From: JACVRM01 sp963839815 | GTDB lineage: Bacteria > Actinomycetota > Thermoleophilia > Gaiellales > Gaiellaceae | Direction: 5' to 3' | Assembly: GCA_963839815.1 (NCBI GenBank) | Contig: CAWIWF010000006.1 | Location: 744,001-808,000, forward strand | DNA length: 64,000 nucleotides | In this document: positions 43,550 to 51,899 of the stretch, one piece after another | Layout: every line of letters begins with the position of its first letter | Numbering within the stretch: position 1 is the stretch's first letter | The notes under the pieces: generated by a model | The model's database searches: none | What the model was told of the DNA's origin: nothing | Seen by the model: the letters and a program-made list of their open reading frames with translations, nothing else | Translations under genes and position numbers: made by a program

Positions 43550-44173
43550 TTGGCGACGCTCGCCTTCAACCAGGAGGAGATCATCCCGCGGCAGCTGAAG
43601 CCGGCGCTGCTGGAGCTCGACGGCATCTCGCGCGCGTCCGTGGAGGCGCACTACAAGCTCTACCAGGGCTACGTCGCCAAGCGGAACGAGATCCTCGGGA
43701 AGCTCGACGGCGTCGACCTCGCTTCCGCCAACCAGGTGTACTCGGAGATCCGCGAGCTGAAGGTCGAGCTGACCTTCGCCGTCGGCGGCATCAAGAACCA
43801 CGAGATCTACTTCGAGCACCTCGGCGGCCAGGGCGGCGATCCCGACGGCTCGATCGGCAAGCTGATCGCGCGTGACTTCGGCTCCGTCGAGGCCTGGCGC
43901 AGCGACCTCAAGGCAACCGGCATGGGCGGGCGCGGCTGGGCGTGGACGGCGTACGACTGGGACGAGGGCCGTCTCTTCAACTACATCGGCGACACCCAGA
44001 ACAGCTACCCGATCTGGAACGCGACGCCGCTCGTGGCGCTCGACGTCTACGAGCACGCCTACTTCCTCGACTACCAGACAGACCGCGCCTCGTACATCGA
44101 CGCTTTCTTCAAGAACCTCGACTGGGGCGTCGTCAACGACTGGGTCAACCGCTACCAGATCCCCAGCGCCTGA
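43550..44173 (+). CDS. Superoxide dismutase, Fe/Mn type
   Basis: 207 residues. Metal ligands match the family pattern: H34 (VEAHYKLYQGY), H84 (KNHEIYF), and Asp plus His in LDVYEHAY. The aromatic residue near the first His and the Gly-rich GRGWAW stretch are present; the usual NQD motif is not clear. Fe or Mn cannot be told apart by eye. The true start is probably TTG 43550, with AAAGGAG 5-6 nt upstream; an upstream ATG at 43505 lacks such a site. A two-tier hairpin begins at its stop codon. Confidence 0.85.
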   Translation: MATLAFNQEEIIPRQLKPALLELDGISRASVEAHYKLYQGYVAKRNEILGKLDGVDLASANQVYSEIRELKVELTFAVGGIKNHEIYFEHLGGQGGDPDGSIGKLIARDFGSVEAWRSDLKATGMGGRGWAWTAYDWDEGRLFNYIGDTQNSYPIWNATPLVALDVYEHAYFLDYQTDRASYIDAFFKNLDWGVVNDWVNRYQIPSA

Positions 44174-44340
44174 AAGTCCGGCTCGCGCTGCGCGCGAGCG
44201 ATGACGACTTTCAGGCGGGCTGAACAGCGAGACGGACGCGCCGGGGCCGCGCGGTGGCTGCGGGCGGCCGAGCCGCCCTCCGCCGGGAAGGCAGGACTGC
44301 GGGAAGGCAGGGACTGTCGCCGTACGGGGACAGTCCCGGT
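44170..44340 (+). repeat. Stop-codon hairpin plus composite repeat after sod
   Basis: Starts inside the TGA stop: CTGAAAGTC pairs with GACTTTCAG, enclosing GCTCGCGC-TGC-GCGCGAGC with asymmetric loops CG and GATGAC. Then come GACGCGCCGGGGCCGCG, GGCTGCGGGCGGCC with AGCCGCCCTCCG, and the hairpin GGGACTGTC...GACAGTCCC (44310-44337). This matches the module order of the reference copy except that the first hairpin is replaced by the stop-codon type. Confidence 0.7.
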
Positions 44341-44351
44341 GTGGCGAGCGG

Positions 44352-45344
44352 CTACTCGCCGGCGCCGGCGAGCCAGTGGGCGAGCGTAGTGTGCTTCGCC
44401 GGGCCCGGGGCGCTGCCGTTGCGCAGCTCGCCGCGGATCTCGCCGACGGTGCCCCAGCGCTCGGCGACGACGTCGTGCGCGTGGATGGTCTCGAAGTTCA
44501 GCTGGCGCGAGAGCAGGAAGTCGCCGTCGGCGAGCGCCCCGTAGCTGTCGACCACGTCCAGCAGCGCGTGGCGCACCGAGTCCTCGACGAAGCGGGGCTG
44601 CAGATGGGCGTGCTCGACCACGAAGACTTCGTCGGGCCGCTTCAGCAGCTCGTAGACCGGCGCGCTCATCGAGTGTTCCGCCATCTCCACCAGCCGCTCG
44701 GCGTTGACCGTCTGGTCGGTGCCGACGTAGAGGGTCGCCCGGCCGCGCTGGTTATGGGTCGCCAGCGGCACCAGCTCGAGGATGCGCTCGACGTCCAGGT
44801 CGGCGAAGCCGGCGGTGCGCAGGCGCTCCGTCGCCTGGCCACGGATCAGGCCCTGCGCGCACGGGCAGGCGTTGATGCCGTTGACCTCCACGCCGACGAG
44901 GCTGCGCGCACCCCGCTCCGACACGGCGGCCAGCCCGATCAGGCCGACGAGCCCCTGTGTCGGCAGCCCGGTCACCGGCGTCTCGCGCGCCATCGGGTAG
45001 CGGGCCTCGATGCGCACCTCGGCGCGGGCCGCCTCCTGGCGCTCGACGATGTGGCGGGCGATGTGCTCGGCCAGCTCCTCGACCAGCGACGCCTCCTCGA
45101 GCACGACTGTCTCGATCGCCTCCTCGAACAGCTCTGGGAAGCGCGACATGTGGACGCCCTTGCGTCCCGGCTCGAGGTCGACGGCACAGTCGATCGTCGC
45201 CGCGATCAGCTGCTCGTCGCCGCCGTAGCGGATCCGGATCGCCTTCTCGACTCCGCGGACCCCGGCGCGCGACAGGCCGAGACGGACCTCGGGCTCGGAG
45301 GCCTGCAGGTCGACGTCGTGCGCATCCGGCGTGGCGTCCCGCAC
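44352..45344 (-). CDS. folE2: GTP cyclohydrolase I, type B (FolE2)
   Basis: 330 residues, with NGINACPCAQ (the conserved Cys motif of FolE2), EARYPMARETPVTG, and HSMSAPVY. FolE2 opens GTP to dihydroneopterin triphosphate, the first step of folate (and queuosine) synthesis, using metals other than Zn; it often backs up FolE under zinc limitation. The GTG start comes from the region shared with the divergent kinase gene. Consistent with a zinc-starvation regulon elsewhere in the window (Zur-Znu), although not adjacent. Confidence 0.9.
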   Translation of the reverse strand: MRDATPDAHDVDLQASEPEVRLGLSRAGVRGVEKAIRIRYGGDEQLIAATIDCAVDLEPGRKGVHMSRFPELFEEAIETVVLEEASLVEELAEHIARHIVERQEAARAEVRIEARYPMARETPVTGLPTQGLVGLIGLAAVSERGARSLVGVEVNGINACPCAQGLIRGQATERLRTAGFADLDVERILELVPLATHNQRGRATLYVGTDQTVNAERLVEMAEHSMSAPVYELLKRPDEVFVVEHAHLQPRFVEDSVRHALLDVVDSYGALADGDFLLSRQLNFETIHAHDVVAERWGTVGEIRGELRNGSAPGPAKHTTLAHWLAGAGE

Positions 45345-45375
45345 TAGACTCGGCCGGACCGTAGCACCGAGGACG

Positions 45376-45966
45376 ATGACAACCGACCAGCGCTTTCCCG
45401 AGCTCGTCTCGCTCGCCTGCCACGACCTGCGCACCCCGCTCGCGACGGTCACAGGCTTCGCCGCCACGCTGCTGCGCACCGACGCGCTCGACGAGCAGAG
45501 CCGCCGCTACGTCACCCTGATCGAGTCGGCGTCGATGCAGCTCGGTGAGATCATCGACGACCTGAGCGTGCTCGCCCGGGTCACCGACGGCCGGTTCGAG
45601 CCCTCCACCGAGCCGCTCGACTCGCTCGAGCTCGCCCGGGACGCAGCCGCACGCGTGCCGCACGAGAAGGGCGCAGCGACGGGTACCGGCGCTCCGGTCG
45701 CCGTCGACGCGCGTCTGACCACGCGGGCGGTCGCGGCCCTCGCGACCGCGGCTCTCCGGCACGGCGCGCTCGAGGCGGTGGAGATCCGGGTCGATGGACG
45801 CACGCTGCACCTGCCGCCCGTGAACCGCGAGGCGACGGCGGTCGTGCTCGGCGAGTCCCCACGCGACCTGGGCGCGCTCGCGGGGAGTGCCCTCATCGCT
45901 GCTCTGGGCGGCAAGGTCGAGCGTCGCGGCGACGCCGTCTCGGTGGCGCTCCCCGCTCCCGAGTAA
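45376..45966 (+). CDS. Small histidine kinase-like protein
   Basis: 196 residues. A HisKA-type dimerisation domain with the phospho-acceptor H16 in CHDLRTPLATVTG starts the protein without a sensor or membrane segment. A short second half (~90-196) resembles a degenerate HATPase_c domain (GTGAPVAVDARLTT, AALGGKVERRGDAVSVALP) without a clear N box or G boxes. It may be a soluble phosphotransfer partner or an inactive kinase. Divergent from folE2; operon partner of khtU (10-nt gap). Confidence 0.65.
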   Translation: MTTDQRFPELVSLACHDLRTPLATVTGFAATLLRTDALDEQSRRYVTLIESASMQLGEIIDDLSVLARVTDGRFEPSTEPLDSLELARDAAARVPHEKGAATGTGAPVAVDARLTTRAVAALATAALRHGALEAVEIRVDGRTLHLPPVNREATAVVLGESPRDLGALAGSALIAALGGKVERRGDAVSVALPAPE

Positions 45967-45975
45967 CGTCACCCC

Positions 45976-47157
45976 GTGACCCTCGCCGAGCTCGCCGTTA
46001 CCGTCACGGTCCTCGGCGGGCTGGGCCTCTTTGCCAGCCGCTTCGGCCTCTCGGCGATCCCGGCCTACCTGCTGGCCGGGCTTCTGCTCGGTCCGAACGA
46101 GCCGAAGGTGCTGACGCTCGTCGATCCGTCGGAGATCACCGACTTCCTGGCCGAGATCGGGCTCGTCTTCCTGCTCTTCTTCCTGGGCCTCGAGTTCACG
46201 CTGGGCCGCCTCGCGAGCCTGCGACGGCATGCACTCGTCGGCGGCGCCATCGACGCGCTCGTCAACGGCGCGCTCGGGCTCGCGGTCGGGATCGTCGCGT
46301 TCGGCTTCTCGTTCGCAGCCGTGATCCTCGGCGCGGCCATCTACGTCTCCTCGAGCGCGATCTCGGTCAAGGGCCTGATCGACTTCCGCCGGCTGGCCGA
46401 CGACGAGACCAACCTCGTCCTCGCCGTCCTGGTTGCCGAGGACATCGTCATCGCCTTCGTGCTCGGGTTCGCCGTCGGTGGCGGCGGAGCGCTCGACACG
46501 ACGCTCGCGATCGTCGCCAAGGCGCTGCTGTTCATCACCGTTGCGCTCGTGCTCTCGGCGTACGGCACGAAGCTCATGGATCGGATACTCGGCCGGCTGT
46601 CGCGGGAGTTCTTCCTGCTGGCGGTGTTCGCGTTCGTCTTCGGCTCGGCCGCAATTGCGGACGCGCTTGGCCTGTCGGAGGCGATCGGCGCGCTGATGGC
46701 CGGCGTCGTGCTCTCCGAGACGTCGGCCCGGAGCGAGATCGAGGAGCGCTTCTTCAGCTTCCGCGACGTGTTCGCGGCGCTGTTCTTCTTCTCGTTCGGC
46801 CTCGCGATCGACCTGGGAGAGCTCGACGAGCTGGCGTGGCTGCTCGCGCTCGCGCTCGCCGTCACGCTCGTCGGCAAGATCGGGCTCGGCCTGGCCGCCG
46901 GCACGAGTGGCGGGTTGAGCCGGAGGCAGAGCTTCAACGCAGGCGTGGCGCTGATCGCCCACGGCGAGTTCACGATCGTGCTGGCGCAGCTCGCCTCGCG
47001 CAACCCCGCCATCCCGGCGGACGATGCCGCCACGCTGATCGCGTTCGCCGGGCTGTACGTCCTGCTGACGGCAACCGTGGGGGTGACGCTGATGAAGGAG
47101 TCGAAGACCCTCGGCCGCAGGCTGTTTCCGCCGCCTAGACTCCAAGAGGGAGCCTGA
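45976..47157 (+). CDS. khtU: KhtU-like K+/H+ (cation:proton) antiporter
   Basis: 393 residues with about 12 hydrophobic segments of the CPA2 family. The text LVFLLFFLGLEFTLGRL and EDIVIAFVLGF are typical of KefB/KhtU antiporters. KhtU exports K+ in exchange for H+. GTG start at 45976; the next gene, khtT, begins two bases after its stop. Confidence 0.85.
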   Translation: MTLAELAVTVTVLGGLGLFASRFGLSAIPAYLLAGLLLGPNEPKVLTLVDPSEITDFLAEIGLVFLLFFLGLEFTLGRLASLRRHALVGGAIDALVNGALGLAVGIVAFGFSFAAVILGAAIYVSSSAISVKGLIDFRRLADDETNLVLAVLVAEDIVIAFVLGFAVGGGGALDTTLAIVAKALLFITVALVLSAYGTKLMDRILGRLSREFFLLAVFAFVFGSAAIADALGLSEAIGALMAGVVLSETSARSEIEERFFSFRDVFAALFFFSFGLAIDLGELDELAWLLALALAVTLVGKIGLGLAAGTSGGLSRRQSFNAGVALIAHGEFTIVLAQLASRNPAIPADDAATLIAFAGLYVLLTATVGVTLMKESKTLGRRLFPPPRLQEGA

Positions 47158-47159
47158 TC

Positions 47160-47657
47160 GTGCCCGTCAATCTCGAGGAGACCCGGCTACCGGGAATCGG
47201 CGCCAAGTTCACCTTCTCGCTCGAAGGCGGAGGGCGCCTGACCGTGATCCTCCACAACGACGGCAAGCGCGAGCTCTACTGGTTCCGTCGCGGTCGCGAC
47301 GACGAGCCGACGGCCGTGATCTCGCTCGACGACGACGAGGCGCGGCAGCTCGGCGCGGTGATCGGCGGCGCCTACGAGCGGCCCAAGATCGTCGAGGAGC
47401 TCGAGATGGCACTCGGCGAGCTCCAGATCGAGTGGATCCGGGTGCCCGACACGAGCCCGTGGATCGGCCGCACGCTCGCCGACTGCGCGTTCCGCGCGAC
47501 CGTCGGCGTGACCGTGATCGCGATTCTGCGCAAGCCGGAGCCCATCGTCGGCGCGCGCCCCGACGACATCGTCCAGCAGGGGGACACGCTGGTCACGGTG
47601 GCAAAGGCCGGCCAGTACGCCGCCTTCCGTCGCATGCTCGAGCGCGGCGAGCCGTAG
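47160..47657 (+). CDS. khtT: KhtT-like regulator with a TrkA-C (RCK_C) domain
   Basis: 165 residues: an N-terminal ~70-residue domain (LPGIGAKFTFSLEGGGRLTV) and a C-terminal RCK_C domain (~80-160: RTLADCAFRATVGVTVIAILR, DTLVTVAKAG). KhtT binds and gates KhtU and, in Bacillus, senses nucleotides such as c-di-AMP. The pairing and order match the known khtTU pair reversed. GTG start. A palindromic repeat follows its stop. Confidence 0.85.
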   Translation: MPVNLEETRLPGIGAKFTFSLEGGGRLTVILHNDGKRELYWFRRGRDDEPTAVISLDDDEARQLGAVIGGAYERPKIVEELEMALGELQIEWIRVPDTSPWIGRTLADCAFRATVGVTVIAILRKPEPIVGARPDDIVQQGDTLVTVAKAGQYAAFRRMLERGEP

Positions 47658-47801
47658 AGTCGCCTCGCTGCGCTCGCTTCACGGGTGAACCCCTGGTTCC
47701 CCCGTGGGGCCCGCCGCAGCCACAGCGCGGCTAGCGCGTCTGACCCGGTGTCGCACCGCCGAGAAGTCGTCATGCCACCGCGAAGCGGTGGCGGACTTCT
47801 C
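47658..47801. repeat. Shared convergent repeat between khtT and the Fpg-like gene
   Basis: From the khtT side: CACGGGTGAACC pairs with GGTTCCCCCGTG (47680-47706, one mismatch). From the other side, reading minus, the TGA of the Fpg-like gene starts GAGAAGTC-CG-CCACCGC-TTC-GCGGTGG-CATGAC-GACTTCTC (47761-47801). Between them are GACGCGC, CCGCGCTGTGGCTGCGG and similar module text. So each gene has its own first hairpin, and the GC-rich middle module is shared. Confidence 0.7.
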
Positions 47802-48627
47802 AGCGCAAGAGGCGGGAGAGGCGGCGGTCCTTGAGCAGCCGGCCGCCCGTCTGGCAGGTGGGGCAGTAGAAGATCGTGTGCTCGTCGTAGTCGACCTGGG
47901 CGATGCGGGTGCCGCAGACGTGGCAGGGCTCGCCGAGGCGGCGGTGGATGCGGTACGTGCGCGTGTCGGATGCTCCCCGCTCGCGTAGCTCGAGGCCCCG
48001 GCGAAGCTCGCCCTGGACGGCGGCGGTCAGCCGCTCGACCTCGTCGCCGTCGAGCCGGTCCGAGAGTGCGAAGGGCGACAGCTGCGCTGTATGCAGGATC
48101 TCGTTCGACCAGGCGCGGCCGATGCCGGCGATTGCGCGCTGGTCGCGGAGCAGCGGATGCAGCCGGCGGGAGTCGGCGCGCACGATCGCGCCGAGCCGCG
48201 CTGCGTCGAGCTCGAGCGCGTCCGGCCCCAGGTGCTCCACCTCGGCGGCCGCTGCCGGCGGGGTCAAGACCCAGACGCCGGCCCGCTTCTTCGCGCCACC
48301 CTCGGTCAGGATCAGCTGCTCGCCGCTCGTGAAGGCGAGCCGGAAGGCCGGCAGCTTCGGCCCCTGCTCGCCCGCGGTCAGCCACTTCAGCCGTCCCGCC
48401 GACATGAGATGGATCGCGAGCACGAGCTCGCCGTCCTCCGTCGGCAGGTGCAGCCGCTTGCCATGCCTCTCCACGCCGGCGAGCCGGCGGCCCTCGAGAG
48501 CATCGAGCGGCGGATCGAATGTCTTCAGCGTCGCGATGTGCGCCGGCCCGGCGCGCTCGACGGGCGACGCGCGCACTGCGTCGTCGAGCCGGCGACGCCA
48601 TGCTTCCATCTCGGGCAGCTCGGGCAC
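47800..48627 (-). CDS. Fpg/Nei-type DNA glycosylase
   Basis: 275 residues. The catalytic N-terminal PELPE is present (Pro2 is the nucleophile in this family), the H2TH region (~150-200) and the zinc finger C-x2-C ... C-x2-C at the end (CHVCGTRI and CPTCQ). The usual conserved Arg of the finger (GGRSTYFC-type) is replaced by DEHTIFYC, so base flipping and oxidised-base specificity may differ, as in some actinobacterial Nei-like paralogues. It cuts at damaged bases and abasic sites. GTG start with AGGAG upstream. Confidence 0.85.
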   Translation of the reverse strand: MPELPEMEAWRRRLDDAVRASPVERAGPAHIATLKTFDPPLDALEGRRLAGVERHGKRLHLPTEDGELVLAIHLMSAGRLKWLTAGEQGPKLPAFRLAFTSGEQLILTEGGAKKRAGVWVLTPPAAAAEVEHLGPDALELDAARLGAIVRADSRRLHPLLRDQRAIAGIGRAWSNEILHTAQLSPFALSDRLDGDEVERLTAAVQGELRRGLELRERGASDTRTYRIHRRLGEPCHVCGTRIAQVDYDEHTIFYCPTCQTGGRLLKDRRLSRLLR

Positions 48628-48645
48628 TTACGCTCCTAGGCCAGG

Positions 48646-49533
48646 ATGACCGACCCGATCACCGTAGCCGTCATGCGGAGCGACACGCTCGAGTCGCGCC
48701 ACCGCGTTCATGCCGTGGCCGTCCGGGACGGCGCCGTCGTGAGCGCAGCCGGCGACCCGCGGCTCGTCACCTTCATGCGCTCGTCCGCCAAGCCCGTGCA
48801 GGCGCTGGCGCTCGCGCGGGCCTACGGGGAGCTTCCACACGAGGAGCTGGCGATCGCGTGTGCCTCCCACCTCGCCCGCCCCGACCAGCTTGACGCCGTC
48901 CGCGCGCTGCTCGCCCGGGCCGGGGCGGGGGAGGACGACCTCGAGTGCGGCTCCGAGGGCGACCCGCCCTCGCGTCTTCGCCACAACTGCTCGGGCAAGC
49001 ACGCCGGCATGCTCGCCGTGTGCCGCGCCCGGGGCTGGCCGTCGGCGGGCTACCGGCTCCCCGACCACCCGCTCCAGCGCGAGCTGCGCGCCGTCGTCGC
49101 AGAGGCGGCCGGAGCCGCCGCCGGCACGATCTCGACGGGCACGGACGGTTGCGGCGTCGTCTCGTTCGCCCTGCGCCTCGACCAGATGGCGGCAGCGTTC
49201 GGCCGGCTACGGACACTCGAAGCCGGTGCAGCGGTCGCAGACGCGATGCGCGCCCGTCCCGAGCTGATCCGCGGCCCGGGCTCACCCGACACCGAGCTCA
49301 TGCGCGGACCGGGCCCCTGGGTCGCCAAGGGGGGCGCCGAGGGCCTCTTCTGCGCGGCCGGACCCGACGGGCTCGGCATCGCGCTCAAGGTGGAAGACGG
49401 AGCGGGACGGGCCATTCGTCCGGCGCTGACCGCGCTGCTCCGCCGAATTGGGCACGACCTTCCACAGTTCGGGGTCGTGCCGGTGGAAAACTCCCGCGGC
49501 GAGATCGTGGGCGAGGTGCGCGCCGTCGTCTGA
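48646..49533 (+). CDS. Asparaginase II family protein
   Basis: 295 residues of PF06089 (asparaginase II, thermolabile-type). Conserved text: VTFMRSSAKPVQALAL near the start, SGKHAGMLA, TGTDGCGVVSFA, and PWVAKGGAEGLF. Members hydrolyse asparagine (some are only named by homology); no signal peptide, so cytoplasmic. ATG at 48646 is preceded by TACGCT with an 11-nt gap. Confidence 0.85.
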   Translation: MTDPITVAVMRSDTLESRHRVHAVAVRDGAVVSAAGDPRLVTFMRSSAKPVQALALARAYGELPHEELAIACASHLARPDQLDAVRALLARAGAGEDDLECGSEGDPPSRLRHNCSGKHAGMLAVCRARGWPSAGYRLPDHPLQRELRAVVAEAAGAAAGTISTGTDGCGVVSFALRLDQMAAAFGRLRTLEAGAAVADAMRARPELIRGPGSPDTELMRGPGPWVAKGGAEGLFCAAGPDGLGIALKVEDGAGRAIRPALTALLRRIGHDLPQFGVVPVENSRGEIVGEVRAVV

Positions 49534-49700
49534 GCCGCATCACCAGCTCTCAACGTCGCAAACAAACTGTTCACATTTTGTGGATCCCGTAGTACCATCG
49601 CTCGCTGCGAGGGGGAGCCGGTCTCGAGTCCGGCTCTCTTCGTGCTCAGGTAGATCAGCCCCCGTCCACCGCAGCGCGAGGAAAGCCGAGGCCGCCGCTC
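49534..49700 (+). promoter_or_regulatory. AT-rich promoter and leader hairpin of the principal sigma factor
   Basis: The least GC-rich stretch in the window (AACAAACTGTTCACATTTTG, 49561-49580) precedes TAGTACCAT. TTCACA and TAGTAC could be -35 and -10 elements, but spacing is not ideal. A leader hairpin GAGCCGG (49615-49621) with CCGGCTC (49630-49636) follows, about 65 nt before the ATG. Confidence 0.45.
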
Positions 49701-50792
49701 ATGCTGACCGTCGATATCTCCCTGCCCGACGTCGAGGAACTCCACAAGCTCGTCCAGGAAGGGCAGGAAAAGGGACTTCTGACGTACGACGAGATCGTCG
49801 CCGGGCTCGAGGAAGTCGAGCTCACGAAGGAGCAGATCGAGGACTTCTACACCTACCTCATCGACCACGGGATCGTGCTCGTCGAAGGTGAGCACCACAA
49901 GCATCCGCCGCACGAGCAGCCGGAGCCCGAGGAGGAGAAGGCACCCAAGATCGACCTGACCGTCGAGCCGTCGCTCGACTCGCTGCGGCTCTACCTGCGC
50001 GAGATCGGCAAGGTGCCGCTGCTCACCGCCGACCAGGAGGTCTATCTGGCCAAGCGGATCGAGCGCGGCGACATGGCGGCCAAGACCCACATGATCGAGG
50101 CGAACCTGCGCCTGGTCGTCTCGATCGCGAAGGGCTACCTCGGCCGCGGGCTCTCGTTCCTCGACCTGATCCAGGAGGGGTCGCTCGGGCTCATCCGCGC
50201 CGTCGAGAAGTTCGACTACCGCAAAGGCTTCAAGTTCTCCACCTACGCCACCTGGTGGATCCGCCAGGCCGTCACGCGCGCGATCGCGGACAAGGCTCGC
50301 ACCATCCGGATCCCCGTGCACATGGTCGAGAAGCTGAACAAGGTCGTCCACATCGAGCGCCAGCTCGTGCAGCGGCTCGGCCGCGAGCCGCAGCCCGAGG
50401 AGATCGCCGAGGAGCTCGAGATGACGACCGACGAGGTGCGCGAGATCCTGCGCATGGCGCAGCTGCCGGTCTCGCTGGAGAAGCCGATCGGGGAGGAGGA
50501 GGAGTCCGAGCTCGGCGACTTCGTCCAGGACGAGCAGGCCGAGTCCCCCTTCGACTCCGCGTCGCTGTCGCTGCGCCAGGAGGACATCCGCCGGGCGCTC
50601 GACTCACTGCCCGAGCGCGAGCGGAAGGTGATCGAGCTGCGCTTCGGCCTCACCGGCGACCGCCCTCGCACGCTCGAGGAGGTCGGCCGGACGTTCAACG
50701 TCACACGTGAGCGGATCCGCCAGATCGAGAACAACACGCTGAAGAAGCTCGAGACGCTCCCCGAGGCGCAGTCGCTCTTCGACTGCGTCTAA
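49701..50792 (+). CDS. sigA: Principal RNA polymerase sigma factor (SigA/RpoD)
   Basis: 363 residues. A region 1.1-like acidic N-terminus (1-~90), then region 1.2 (LRLYLREIGKVPLLT), region 2 (RLVVSIAKGYLGRGLSFLDLIQEG, KFSTYATWWIRQAVTRAI), region 3, and region 4.2 with TLEEVGRTFNVTRERIRQIEN. Regions 2.4 and 4.2 match the group 1 sigma factors of actinobacteria. It is preceded by an AT-rich promoter and followed by a composite palindrome. Confidence 0.95.
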   Translation: MLTVDISLPDVEELHKLVQEGQEKGLLTYDEIVAGLEEVELTKEQIEDFYTYLIDHGIVLVEGEHHKHPPHEQPEPEEEKAPKIDLTVEPSLDSLRLYLREIGKVPLLTADQEVYLAKRIERGDMAAKTHMIEANLRLVVSIAKGYLGRGLSFLDLIQEGSLGLIRAVEKFDYRKGFKFSTYATWWIRQAVTRAIADKARTIRIPVHMVEKLNKVVHIERQLVQRLGREPQPEEIAEELEMTTDEVREILRMAQLPVSLEKPIGEEEESELGDFVQDEQAESPFDSASLSLRQEDIRRALDSLPERERKVIELRFGLTGDRPRTLEEVGRTFNVTRERIRQIENNTLKKLETLPEAQSLFDCV

Positions 50793-51102
50793 GTCGCGTC
50801 GCTGCGCTCGCTTCGTGGGGGAAGCCCGGCTTCCCCCACGGGCCCCCTCGTTGGTCAGACGCGCTTCCCGCGGCGTGCCTGGGGCGGCGGTGAAGGACAC
50901 GTCCGCATAGCCGGCCCGGACGCGCCGTTCGTAGACAGACCTGTCTTCGAAGCTGCTGAAAACGGTGAGTTCCTGCCGGATTTCGTGCGCTCGGGCTACT
51001 TGTAACCCTGCTCGGGCACTGCTAAGACGAGAGAGTCGGGCCGTGCTGCGGCGGCCGGACGACCAATCTGGGGGAGACCGCAGCGACAACGAGGGGGAGA
51101 CA
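50793..51102 (+). repeat. Composite repeat after sigA and promoter of the Thr-rich protein
   Basis: The sigA side has the perfect 13-bp hairpin CGTGGGGGAAGCC (50814-50826) with GGCTTCCCCCACG (50828-50840), then GGGCCCCCTCGTTGGTCA, GACGCGCTTCCCGCGG and CGTGCCTGGGGCGGCGG. The second half holds a promoter-like pair, TTGTAA (51000-51005) and TAAGAC (51023-51028), 17 bp apart, which probably serves the next gene. Nothing else is visible in this 310-bp gap. Confidence 0.65.
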
Positions 51103-51786
51103 ATGCGGTTACGCACCGGGGTGATCCTGGTCGCGCTCGTGCTGGGGACGGCGTTCGCCGTGTCGCCTGCGCTGGCGTCCACCTGTCCGTGGCTGCCCGC
51201 GTGGGGTGGCGACGACAAGTACGGGAAGACGACGACGACCGAACCGGAGATCGCGCGCAACTGTGATGCCGTGTACCACCCGGACGCCGAAAAGGAGTAC
51301 TTCCCGGAGTGCGACACCGTGACGACGACGACGGCGGCGCCAGCGACGACGACCACCACCACGTCGACCACCACCACGACGCCGGCCACCACCACGGCGG
51401 CGACGACCACCACGACGGCGGCGACGACGACGGCTCCGGCGACCACCACGACGACCACCGCGACCGCGGGGCCCGTGGCGCCGCCGGCGACGACGACCAC
51501 GACCGCTCCGCCGGCAATCGCTGCACCGCCGGCGACGACGACTCAGACGTCGACGACGACGACCACGACGGTCACGGCCAAGCCGAAGCCGAAGCCGGAT
51601 CTCTGTCCGAACCTGAAAGGCCGCCAGATCAAGGTCCCGACGGGCAAGACCAAGCGCAACGGCAAGTGCGTGGCCAAGCCGAAGCCGAAGCGGAACATCG
51701 TCGTGAAGGGCAAGGTCAAGCGCCAGCCTTCGGTCTGCATCGTCAACGGACGCGCTGTCAAGCCGTGCGTCCGCGGCAAGGGCTAG
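51103..51786 (+). CDS. Secreted Thr-rich low-complexity protein
   Basis: 227 residues. A Sec signal (1-~25) is followed by a short domain with four Cys (STCPWLP, RNCDAVYHPD, FPECDT), then ~95 residues of Thr-, Ala- and Pro-rich repeats (TTTTTAAT-type), then a Lys-rich, Cys-containing end (KPKPKPDLC, KRQPSVCIVNG). Such Thr-rich stalks are often glycosylated and anchor or extend surface proteins; the role here is unknown. The start has GAGGGGGAGA upstream and a -35/-10 pair at 51000-51028. Confidence 0.7.
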   Translation: MRLRTGVILVALVLGTAFAVSPALASTCPWLPAWGGDDKYGKTTTTEPEIARNCDAVYHPDAEKEYFPECDTVTTTTAAPATTTTTTSTTTTTPATTTAATTTTTAATTTAPATTTTTTATAGPVAPPATTTTTAPPAIAAPPATTTQTSTTTTTTVTAKPKPKPDLCPNLKGRQIKVPTGKTKRNGKCVAKPKPKRNIVVKGKVKRQPSVCIVNGRAVKPCVRGKG

Positions 51787-51899
51787 AGGCTCTGACAGCG
51801 GCGTCCGGCGCGGACGTGCCGGGCGCCGCAGACGCATTCACCCGAAAAAGGTGAGCGATACGGGTTGTCGCGAGGCGTCCGATCGCAGAGAATCACGCC

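Noticed and set aside
51310..51600. CRISPR-like or microsatellite repeat
   Set aside because: It codes in frame for a Thr-rich stalk of a secreted protein, with no spacer pattern.
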